This document shows, in pieces, positions 27,026 to 33,954 of a stretch of 64,000 nt of DNA; positions within the stretch are counted from its first letter, which is position 1, and each line of letters starts with the position of its first letter. Location: contig NZ_JACHND010000001.1 in the NCBI RefSeq assembly GCF_014205275.1, forward strand, positions 7,068,001 through 7,132,000. Direction: 5' to 3'. The notes beneath the pieces were generated by a model. That model ran no database searches and was not told the origin of the DNA. It saw only the letters and a list, made by a program, of their open reading frames with translations. The DNA comes from Sphaerisporangium siamense (GTDB lineage Bacteria > Actinomycetota > Actinomycetes > Streptosporangiales > Streptosporangiaceae). Both the position numbers and the translations under genes were made by a program.

Positions 27026-28234
27026 GTGCCCGACGCCTACGTGCTCGACTACGTCAGAACCCCGCGTGCCAAGGGCTCGCCCCGGGGGTCCCTGCACCAC
27101 ATGAGCCCGGTCGATCTGGTCGTCCTGCTTCAGCGGGCGCTGGTCGAGCGCACCGGCCTGGATCCCGCCGCCGTCGAGGACGTCGTCGTGGGCTCGGCGT
27201 CCCAGGTGGACGAGCAGGGCGCCAACCTGGCCCGCACCGCCACCCTGCTCGCCGGCTGGGGCGAGGGCGTCCCGGGCGGCACGCTGAACCGCTTCTGCGC
27301 CTCGGGCGCCGACGCCGTGGCCCAGACCGCGGCGCGGATCCGCGCGGGTGACCTGGACCTCGGGGTGGCGGGCGGCGTGGAGAGCGTCTCGCGGGTGCCG
27401 ATGTTCAGCGACCGCGGCCCGCTGTGGACGGACGCGGAGACGGTCCGGCGGACCGGGGCCATCCACATGGGCGTCGCGGCCGACCTCAACGCCACCCTCG
27501 ACGGCTGGACCCGTGAGGAGCTCGACGCCTACGGCCTGGAGACCCAGCGCAAGGCCGCCGCCGCGTGGGACCGCGGCGACCACGCCGGCTCGGTGATCCC
27601 GGTGCCCCGCGCCGACGGCACGGCGTTCGCCCGCGACGAGCTGATCCGCGCGGACACCACGGCGGGGACGCTGGCCGCCCTGCCGCCCGCGTTCGAGGAG
27701 GCCGGCACGGCCGGGCAGGACGAGGTGGCGCTGGCCGCCTACCCGGAGGCCGGGAAGATCTCCCACCTGCACACCGTGGGCACCTCCCCCGCGCTCGCCG
27801 ACGGCGCGGCGCTGCTGCTGCTCGGCACCGCGGAGCGCGCCGCGCGTCTCGGGCTGCGGCCGCGGGCGCGCGTGGTCGCCACGGCCACGGCCGCCGTCGA
27901 CCCGGTGCTCATGCTCACCGCCGGGCAGGAGGCCGTCGAGCGGGTCGTCGCCAAGGCGGGACTGCGGCCCTCCGACGTCGACGTGTTCGAGTTCGCCGAG
28001 TCGTTCGCCGCGCTGTGCCTGCGCCTGCGGCGCGACCTGTCCGCGGGCCCCGACCGGCTCAACCCGGGCGGCGGCACGATCGCGATGGGCCACGCGTTCG
28101 GCGCGACCGGCGCGATCATGGTGGGCGGCTGCGCCGAGGAGCTGGACCGGCGCGGCGGACGCTACGGCGTGGCGGCCGTCAGCGGCGCGGCCGGGCTGGG
28201 CGTGGCCGTCCTGATCGAACGGGTCGCCCTGTGA
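27026..28234 (+). CDS. Thiolase (acetyl-CoA acyltransferase family) with Cys-to-Ser change
   Basis: A 402-residue thiolase. The acylated nucleophile Cys91 is in NRFCASGADAV and the active-site His356 is in AMGHAFGATG. The second catalytic cysteine, expected 30 residues after the His in a C-x-G-G-G motif, is replaced: position 386 is Ser in AAVSGAAGLGV, and the glycine run is partly Ala. Beta-oxidation thiolases keep Cys there, so this enzyme may have altered or slower condensation/thiolysis. The start is GTG at 27026 with GAGAGGA upstream. It follows the broken copA and is convergent with the deacetylase gene (9 bp gap). Confidence 0.87.
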   Translation: MPDAYVLDYVRTPRAKGSPRGSLHHMSPVDLVVLLQRALVERTGLDPAAVEDVVVGSASQVDEQGANLARTATLLAGWGEGVPGGTLNRFCASGADAVAQTAARIRAGDLDLGVAGGVESVSRVPMFSDRGPLWTDAETVRRTGAIHMGVAADLNATLDGWTREELDAYGLETQRKAAAAWDRGDHAGSVIPVPRADGTAFARDELIRADTTAGTLAALPPAFEEAGTAGQDEVALAAYPEAGKISHLHTVGTSPALADGAALLLLGTAERAARLGLRPRARVVATATAAVDPVLMLTAGQEAVERVVAKAGLRPSDVDVFEFAESFAALCLRLRRDLSAGPDRLNPGGGTIAMGHAFGATGAIMVGGCAEELDRRGGRYGVAAVSGAAGLGVAVLIERVAL

Positions 28235-28243
28235 GGTGCCCGC

Positions 28244-29290
28244 TCAGTACGGCAGCGTGTAGCTCGTGAAGCGCGGGGCGACGTAGGGGCCCTTGAACTT
28301 CGGATACGCGACGGTCCTGACGTCGCCGTCGGAGGTGTAGCGGTCCTCCGGGTGGGCGTTCAGCCAGTCCAGCCAGGCCGTCGAGCAGAAGCGGGCGCAG
28401 TCGCCGACCTTGTCCATGGCGCGGATGCGGGGGATGCCGAGCGGGTCGAAGTCCTTGCTGAACGGCGAGGCCGCCGGGGTGTACCCGGCGAGGAAGACGC
28501 CGGTGTACGTGTAGTGGACGTTGCCGGCGTCGCCGCGCATCGCCCAGTTCTTGGTGCTCGGCTGGTTGCCGTAGGGCAGCGCCAGCGTCGCGGGCGCGGT
28601 CCTGATCAGGTCGGTGATCAGCTTGTGGCCGGCGGCGATCTGGCCCATCACCTGGTCCTGGGAGCGCCCGCGCAGGTTGAGGTGGTCACGCGTGTGGTTG
28701 CCGACGTCGAAGCCGTTGTCGCGCAGCCAGCCGAGCGTCTGCGCCTGCGCCTCGGCCCCGAAGGTGCCGAACATGTCCTTGATGACGTAGAAGGTGCCGA
28801 CCGGCCGGAAGCCCGGGTGTTTGCGGGCGACGTCCATGAGGATGCCGACGGCGGTGTCGGGCTTGGGCTTTCCGGAGCCGTCCAGGGTGAGCTGGGAGGG
28901 CGAGGAGTCGTCGAACGTCAGCACGACGGGGTGGCGCCCCGCCGGGATGGCGATCTTGCCGGTGGTGTACTCGCGGGCGGTGATGGGGACGTAGCCCTCC
29001 CTCGCCAGGCGTTCCAGCTCGGTGCGGAACTGCTCGGGGGTCCGGTCGTCGGTCCCAGCGGGCTTGGGCACGATGCGGTGGTACATCAGCACCGGGATCT
29101 GGCCGAGCTCGTTGGCCTTGGCCTTGGCCGCGGTGGCGGCGGCCGCCTTGCGCGCCTCCTGCGCGGACTGTTTGCCCCCCTTGGCGGGCTGCGCCACCAC
29201 CTTGGACGGCTGTTCGTCCGCGCATCCGGTGAGCGCGAGCGCGCTCAGCGACAGCACTCCGGCCGTTCCGAGTATCCCGAGACGCCGCAT
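28244..29290 (-). CDS. Polysaccharide deacetylase family lipoprotein
   Basis: A 348-residue secreted protein. The signal peptide ends in the lipobox ALTGC with Cys23, so it is anchored to the outer face of the membrane. A Lys/Ala-rich spacer (31-62) leads to the NodB-type domain: LTFDDS (metal-binding Asp128 and catalytic Asp127) and H199/H203 in VGNHTRDH complete the metal triad. Family members remove N-acetyl groups from cell-wall glycans or chitin-like polymers; the actual substrate is unknown. The start ATG at 29290 follows a GGGGGG site. Monocistronic, convergent with the thiolase. Confidence 0.88.
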   Translation of the reverse strand: MRRLGILGTAGVLSLSALALTGCADEQPSKVVAQPAKGGKQSAQEARKAAAATAAKAKANELGQIPVLMYHRIVPKPAGTDDRTPEQFRTELERLAREGYVPITAREYTTGKIAIPAGRHPVVLTFDDSSPSQLTLDGSGKPKPDTAVGILMDVARKHPGFRPVGTFYVIKDMFGTFGAEAQAQTLGWLRDNGFDVGNHTRDHLNLRGRSQDQVMGQIAAGHKLITDLIRTAPATLALPYGNQPSTKNWAMRGDAGNVHYTYTGVFLAGYTPAASPFSKDFDPLGIPRIRAMDKVGDCARFCSTAWLDWLNAHPEDRYTSDGDVRTVAYPKFKGPYVAPRFTSYTLPY

Positions 29291-29450
29291 CGTCCCCCCA
29301 AGCCGCTCAGAGCAGTGAGATACGACTCTCCTACCCGACCGGCCGGGGGTACGCACACGTTCCGAAGTCGCGCGAACACCAAAAGTGACACCCTGTTGTC
29401 CATGTTCGGTACGGGCCCTGCATATCACCTATAAGGGACGGCGGTCCGCG

Positions 29451-30473
29451 TCACTTCGCGGTCTCCCCCGCGCGGGACCGGATGCCGGTGAGGCGGCGGA
29501 AGATGTCCCACCAGAAGGGTCCGCCGAACAGCACGGCGACGAACGTGACGAGGAAGCCCGGCCAGTGGCCGGGGGTGACGAGGCGGTGCAGCCACTCGCC
29601 GCCGTTCCACCGCCACCGCGGGGACCCACTGTCGGGGATCGTCACCGACACCGGGGCGTTGCCGACGATCTTCACGAAGGCGGGCGAGGACAGCACCTCG
29701 GTGACGCAGGCGTACGGGTCGGCGGGGTGCTCGGGGCACTTGTCGCGCAGGGACTCCAGCGACGCGGTGCCGCCGTCCGCCAGGACCGCGACCTGGGCGC
29801 GGACGGCGTTGTCGGTGAGGATCGCCCGGCCGTACTCCAGCGAGTCCAGGCTGAACAGCAGCGTGACGGCCAGGCCGAGCGCGGCGATGACCCACTTGAC
29901 GTACCGGCGGTAGAGCATGGTCAGCCGGCGCATCTCGCCGTCGAACCAGTCCTCCACGCCCTTGCGGAAGGCGTCCAGGTCGCCGTGCGCGGCGTCCCAC
30001 ACGCCCTTGAGCGGCCCGTACAGCGGGCTGCCGTCGGCCTTGAGCTTCTCCAGGAACGCGGTGACCCCGCCCTCCCCCGCGACGATCTCCATGATCGCCA
30101 CGCTGAAGCGCGGCGGCGGGATGGAGGCGATGCTGGTCCTGCCGTCCTTGCGGTGGTCGATCTCGCGCAGCCGTTCGTACAGCCGCCCGGACCAGGTGGT
30201 GGCCGTGCTCTGGACGGGCGCCGGGAGGGGGCTGAAGACCGGCCGGGCGTCCTTGCTGAAGGGGAGCCGGGCGAAGACCTCGGCGAGGGTGCCGGGGATC
30301 CAGGACTTCTTGCCGTCCGGCCCGTCGAGGGTGTCCCGCAGGTAGGCCCACAGGAACTTGCCCCGGATGCCGAGCAGGCGGACGATGCCCTCGTTCACGC
30401 CGCTGACCAGCAGGGAGAAGAGCAGGAACGCGATGACCAGGCCGATCGCCAGGTCGATGTAGACCGAGTTCAT
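29451..30473 (-). CDS. Conserved membrane protein of unknown function
   Basis: A 340-residue protein with an N-terminal transmembrane helix (MNSVYIDLAIGLVIAFLLFS, residues about 5-30), a helical cytosolic region of 150 residues containing VRLLGIRGKFLWAYLRDTL, a second helix near 200-222 (WVIAALGLAVTLLFSLD), an extracytoplasmic loop with two cysteines (DKC and YAC) that may form a disulfide, and a C-terminal helix near 310 (PGFLVTFVAVLFGGPFWW). The N-terminal block recurs in many bacterial proteins of unknown role. ATG at 30473 is preceded by GGGTGA. Upstream on this strand lie an eight-codon leader ORF and three hairpins, suggesting attenuation-type control. Confidence 0.75.
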   Translation of the reverse strand: MNSVYIDLAIGLVIAFLLFSLLVSGVNEGIVRLLGIRGKFLWAYLRDTLDGPDGKKSWIPGTLAEVFARLPFSKDARPVFSPLPAPVQSTATTWSGRLYERLREIDHRKDGRTSIASIPPPRFSVAIMEIVAGEGGVTAFLEKLKADGSPLYGPLKGVWDAAHGDLDAFRKGVEDWFDGEMRRLTMLYRRYVKWVIAALGLAVTLLFSLDSLEYGRAILTDNAVRAQVAVLADGGTASLESLRDKCPEHPADPYACVTEVLSSPAFVKIVGNAPVSVTIPDSGSPRWRWNGGEWLHRLVTPGHWPGFLVTFVAVLFGGPFWWDIFRRLTGIRSRAGETAK

Positions 30474-30627
30474 GAGATCACCCGCGAGTGTGGACACGTG
30501 GACACGCACTTTCGCGACGGTGGCCGCGCCGAGCCTGTGGCCGCACTGAACTGACGTCGCGGCGGGCCGATCGGTTGTCACGGACGGCGAAGCGGGTGAC
30601 GGACTCCGACGGCCGCGGGGGCGGCCA

Positions 30628-30740
30628 CCCTCCGCCGTCCTCGCGTGCGCGCGGGACGGCGGAGGGCATTGGCCCGCCTTCCGTGGGAAGGGGGCCGTTC
30701 ACCTGAAATCGGCGACGGCCGGCCACGTCGGCCGTCGCCG
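30628..30740 (-). promoter_or_regulatory. Three stacked hairpins in the 5' region of the 29451-30473 gene
   Basis: In minus-strand order: 30740-30710 (11-bp stem CGGCGACGGCC with GGCCGTCGCCG), about 30696-30671 (GGCCCCCTTCC with GGAAGGCGGGCC, one mismatch), and 30666-30628 (perfect 13-bp stem CCCTCCGCCGTCC, 13-nt loop). They follow the leader ORF and precede the coding region. The remaining bases of the 446-bp gap between 30474 and 30919 show no other gene. Confidence 0.55.
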
Positions 30741-30768
30741 CAGGTGCCGCACCCGTGATGCACCTGCC

Positions 30769-30795
30769 TCAGTGGATCCGCGCAGGCGTTCCCAT
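30769..30795 (-). CDS. Eight-codon leader peptide MGTPARIH
   Basis: ATG GGA ACG CCT GCG CGG ATC CAC TGA on the minus strand, with a perfect AGGAGG ribosome site seven bases upstream (30803-30808). The strength of the site is notable, as most genes here have weak or no such site. Three hairpins follow it at once. It may be a regulatory upstream ORF in which ribosome position controls the hairpins. The codons show no repeated amino acid that would name an effector. Confidence 0.45.
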   Translation of the reverse strand: MGTPARIH

Positions 30796-30845
30796 CGACG
30801 TTCCTCCTGACGGCCGACCGTCAGGGACAACCCTAGAGGGGGTCG

Positions 30846-30884
30846 ATATACGCGCACGTATATACGAGATACACGCGTATACGC
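30846..30884. promoter_or_regulatory. TATACG palindrome cluster (left of MauE gene)
   Basis: Contains ATATACG-N4-CGTATAT (30846-30863), the palindrome CGTATATACG (30857-30866) and GCGTATACGC (30875-30884). The AT-rich cluster stands out from the surrounding GC-rich DNA and looks like an operator array. Confidence 0.55.
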
Positions 30885-30919
30885 CCGATGACCTGCCCGG
30901 ATGCCGGACGGCAGAGGGA

Positions 30920-31507
30920 TCACTCGCGGTCGCCGGTGGAGTGGGGGACGCGGTTGAGCGCGAACACCTCGGCGATGTCGTCGAAGTAGATGAACAGCGA
31001 GGCGATCGCGGCGCCCGCCAGGCTCGCCAGCACGCCGCCGACCAGGTCGGGGTCGCCGGGCCGCGCGACGATCCCGCTCACCACCCCGATCGAGGCGATG
31101 GCGGCCAGCGCGAACTTGCGCAGGATGCGGCGGGTGGTCGCCGCGCACGCCGCCGTGCCGGTGGGGCGGGGGCGCGGGCCCCGCTCCCGGGCGAGGAACA
31201 CCAGGCCCGCGACGCCCAGCAGCAGGACGGCGACCACCGCCCACAGCGCCGGGAGCAGGGGCACGTACGGCGTCTTGGCCAGCAGCATGCGCGGCAGGAC
31301 GAGCGGCGAGGTCACGGCCACCAGCGCCTCCGCGACCACGATCGCGAGCGCGACACGGCGCTCCCAGCCGTACGGCACGAAGGGCAGCGCGCCCATGGCG
31401 CCGGTGAAGGTGGAGAAAGCGGCCCCGCACCGTGCCTTGCTGATCGAGGACACCCCGAACACGACACCAGCGAGGGATCCGGCCCCCGCGGCCACATAAC
31501 CCATCAT
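30920..31507 (-). CDS. MauE/DoxX-like membrane protein
   Basis: A 195-residue protein. The N-terminal 130 residues hold four hydrophobic helices with VVFGVSSISKARCGAAFSTFTGAMGALPF, the pattern of MauE-type redox-associated membrane proteins, which support disulfide formation in periplasmic partners. The C-terminal part has two further helices (FALAAIASIGVVSGIVA and GGVLASLAGAAIASLFIYF) not seen in the minimal family. No thioredoxin-like partner lies next to it, so a redox role is unproven. GAGG lies seven bases before the ATG at 31507. TATACG-type palindromes lie on both sides. Confidence 0.68.
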   Translation of the reverse strand: MMGYVAAGAGSLAGVVFGVSSISKARCGAAFSTFTGAMGALPFVPYGWERRVALAIVVAEALVAVTSPLVLPRMLLAKTPYVPLLPALWAVVAVLLLGVAGLVFLARERGPRPRPTGTAACAATTRRILRKFALAAIASIGVVSGIVARPGDPDLVGGVLASLAGAAIASLFIYFDDIAEVFALNRVPHSTGDRE

Positions 31508-31576
31508 CGACGGACCTCGACTCGGTCGGAAAGCACCGTAACGAACGTAGATCAAGCCGCTACATCAGGGGTACAT

Positions 31577-31590
31577 GCGCTATATACGCG
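31577..31590. promoter_or_regulatory. TATACG-type palindrome upstream of the MauE gene
   Basis: GCGCTATATACGCG, a near-perfect palindrome sharing the TATACG core with the cluster at 30846-30884. It lies 70 bp upstream of the MauE-like start, a likely operator position. Confidence 0.5.
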
Positions 31591-31721
31591 AATATGCGGC
31601 ACGAGAGGCTCCCCCCGGATGCGACCTCATCAGATGTCCAGGATGCCGTTTTCTTCCGCCGATTTCCTGCTCTTTAGTGTCTTAGCGCGATTTAGCGTGG
31701 CATATCCACAGAGACGCGCGG

Positions 31722-31727
31722 CATGAT
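31722..31727 (+). promoter_or_regulatory. -10 box, leaderless promoter of the DinB gene
   Basis: CATGAT, six bases before the GTG at 31734. Confidence 0.4.
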
Positions 31728-31733
31728 GGCGCG

Positions 31734-32282
31734 GTGACCTGGACCGCGCCCCCCGTCAGCCCGGCCAACGCCCACTTCTCCCACGCCGCCGCGACCGCCC
31801 GGGACGAACGGGCGCTGGCCGAGGCGTGGCTCGACCAGCACCGGCAGACGCTGCTGTGGAAATGCTCCGGCCTCCCGGAGGACAGACTCAGGGAACGCGC
31901 CGTGCCGCCCTCGCGGCTGACGCTGCTCGGGCTGCTCCGCCACATGGCCGAGGTCGAGCGCGACTGGTTCCGCACGCGGTTCGACGGGCAGCGGCCCGGC
32001 TACCTGTACTGCTCCGACGACGACCTCGACGCCGAGTTCGACGTGGACGGCGCCGACGCCGAGGCGGACTACGCCGCCTATCTGCGCGAGATCGAGGCCG
32101 TGCGCGCGACGACCTCCGGCCGCTCCCTGGACGAGACCTTCCTCGACCCGCGCCGGGGGATCGAGATGAGCCTGCGCTGGGTCTACTCCACCATGATCCA
32201 GGAGTACGCGCGGCACAACGGGCACGCCGACCTGCTGCGCGAGCGCATCGACGGCGCGACCGGCCACTCGGCCGGCCCGTGA
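31734..32282 (+). CDS. DinB family protein (DUF664)
   Basis: A 182-residue four-helix-bundle protein of the DinB/DUF664 superfamily. The metal-binding histidines expected for the fold are visible in LLRHMAEVERDW and in EYARHNGHADLLRE near the C-terminus. Relatives use mycothiol or bacillithiol as cofactor for thiol transfer or detoxification; mycothiol is likely in this phylum, but the substrate is unknown. The GTG start at 31734 appears leaderless. It is convergent with the secreted hydrolase gene, with a hairpin between. Confidence 0.85.
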   Translation: MTWTAPPVSPANAHFSHAAATARDERALAEAWLDQHRQTLLWKCSGLPEDRLRERAVPPSRLTLLGLLRHMAEVERDWFRTRFDGQRPGYLYCSDDDLDAEFDVDGADAEADYAAYLREIEAVRATTSGRSLDETFLDPRRGIEMSLRWVYSTMIQEYARHNGHADLLRERIDGATGHSAGP

Positions 32283-32293
32283 GGCCGTGTGGC

Positions 32294-32315
32294 GCCGGGC
32301 CCCCGCCGGCCCGGC
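32294..32315. terminator. Bidirectional hairpin between convergent genes
   Basis: GCCGGGC with GCCCGGC, 8-nt loop; stem can extend across one mismatch. It lies between the DinB stop and the hydrolase stop. Confidence 0.55.
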
Positions 32316-32328
32316 ACCACGCGCGGCG

Positions 32329-33867
32329 CTACCTCGCGAGGGCCGCGGCGGCCAGGCCCGGCGGCAGAGCGCCGGGGCGCGCGGTCAGGCCGGCTCGGGC
32401 CGGTGACGGCGCGGGCCCCGCCACGGGCGCCGGGGCACAGTGCGCGCCCGGCGCCGGGAGGGCGCGGGAGACGAGGTAGCGGTCGACGGCCCCGGTGACG
32501 CAGGGGGTGCGGCCGTACATGCCGTGCCCGGCGCCGTCGTAGGTCAGCAGCCTGGCCTCGTCGCCGATCTGCCGGGCCGTGCTCAGCGCCCACGGGTACC
32601 CGGCGGCCGGGTCGTGCCGCCCGTTGACGAGAAGCAGCGGCGGGGTGCCGTCCACGCGCAGGCGGTGCTGCGGGTTCGGGACCGGCGCGGGCTGGCCGAG
32701 GCAGGCGACGGTGAGCGCGACCGAGACCGGGCTCATGCGCATGTCGGGAGCGATGGTCTCCAGCCGGCGCAGGTGGCGGGCGAACTCGCGGTGGTCGCGG
32801 ATCGGCAGCAGGAAGTCCTGGCAGACCACCTGGGTGGCGTCGTTGAACACCTCGTCCTCGGGCTCCTCGGCCGGCGCGGCGGCCGTCCGCGCGGGCGCGC
32901 CCGTGTCGAGGGCGTGGAGCAGGTCGGCCACGGCGGGCCAGTCGGGGGCGTAGAAGGCGTTGAACACCTGGTAGATGAGCATGATCGGGGCCAGCGGCGC
33001 GCCCGGCGCCGTCGGGTCGGGCAGTTCGCCGCGCCCGGCGCGTTCCAGCAGGTCACGCCACAGCGCACGCACGTCGCGGCCGTGCAGCGCGCAGTCCGCC
33101 GACCGGGCGCACCAGGCGGCGAACTGGTCGAAGGAGTCCTGGGTGGTCCAGGTGTCGGTGTCCAGCATGGCGGTGGTGCCCAGGCTGTGGTCCATGTTGC
33201 TGTCCAGCGCCAGCGCGCGCACCCGGCCGGGGAAGCGCTCGGCGTAGAGCTGGCCGATGAGCGTGCCGTAGGAGACGCCGTAGAAGGTCAGTTTGGGCTC
33301 GCCGAGCGCGGCGCGCAGCGCGTCGAGGTCGCGGACGACGCTCGCGCTGTCCACCCGGTCGTACAGCGGCCCGGTGCGGGCGCGGCAGTCGTCGCGGTAG
33401 CGGGCGTTGTAGGCGAGCCGCCGGTCGAAGGCCGCCTGGTCGGCCATCAGCGGGTCGGGGGCCGCCATGGCCAGCCGCAGCGAGCACAGCACCGGGTTGC
33501 TGCGCCCGACGCCGCGCGGGTCGAAGCCGACGACGTCGAAGCGGCGCAGGAGCTCGGGGCTCAGGCCGAGCCAGTTGGTCAGCACGGCGTCGACGCCGGA
33601 GTTGCCGGGGCCGCCGGGGTTGATGACCAGGGTGCCGACCCGGGCGGAGGGATCGGCGGCCGGCCGGAGGGCCACCGCCATGCGGAAGGCGGCGCCGCGC
33701 GGGGCGTCCCAGTTCACCGGCAGGGTCAGGCTCGCGCACTGGACCGTCGCGTCCTCCGGACAGGGCGCCCAGGCGAGCGGGGCGGGGCCGGCCGCGGCGG
33801 GGACGGCGGGCAGCAGGGAGATCAGGACGCCCAGCAGGGCGGCCAGGATCGGGACGGTTCTTCGCAC
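32329..33867 (-). CDS. Secreted alpha/beta hydrolase (TAP-like tripeptidyl aminopeptidase)
   Basis: A 512-residue exported protein: signal peptide 1-27 ending PAAAG, alpha/beta-hydrolase domain with oxyanion segment NPGGPGNSG (84-92) and nucleophile Ser199 in GVSYG, and a C-terminal TAP-like domain with NGRHDPAAGYPWA (acid) and DGAGHGMYG (His). This matches the SlpD/SlpE and tripeptidyl aminopeptidase group of actinomycetes, which trim peptides outside the cell. The Pro/Ala-rich C-terminal tail of about 45 residues is extra. It starts at GTG 33867, 87 bp downstream of the SARP gene on the same strand, so joint expression is plausible. Confidence 0.87.
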   Translation of the reverse strand: MRRTVPILAALLGVLISLLPAVPAAAGPAPLAWAPCPEDATVQCASLTLPVNWDAPRGAAFRMAVALRPAADPSARVGTLVINPGGPGNSGVDAVLTNWLGLSPELLRRFDVVGFDPRGVGRSNPVLCSLRLAMAAPDPLMADQAAFDRRLAYNARYRDDCRARTGPLYDRVDSASVVRDLDALRAALGEPKLTFYGVSYGTLIGQLYAERFPGRVRALALDSNMDHSLGTTAMLDTDTWTTQDSFDQFAAWCARSADCALHGRDVRALWRDLLERAGRGELPDPTAPGAPLAPIMLIYQVFNAFYAPDWPAVADLLHALDTGAPARTAAAPAEEPEDEVFNDATQVVCQDFLLPIRDHREFARHLRRLETIAPDMRMSPVSVALTVACLGQPAPVPNPQHRLRVDGTPPLLLVNGRHDPAAGYPWALSTARQIGDEARLLTYDGAGHGMYGRTPCVTGAVDRYLVSRALPAPGAHCAPAPVAGPAPSPARAGLTARPGALPPGLAAAALAR

Positions 33868-33954
33868 CGTGTGTCCAATCGTCGGGGGGTAAGCCCGATC
33901 ATGGACCGTCCGGCGGGCGGGGACCAGGGGTTCAGGGGTCGCCGGGCGGGCCTT

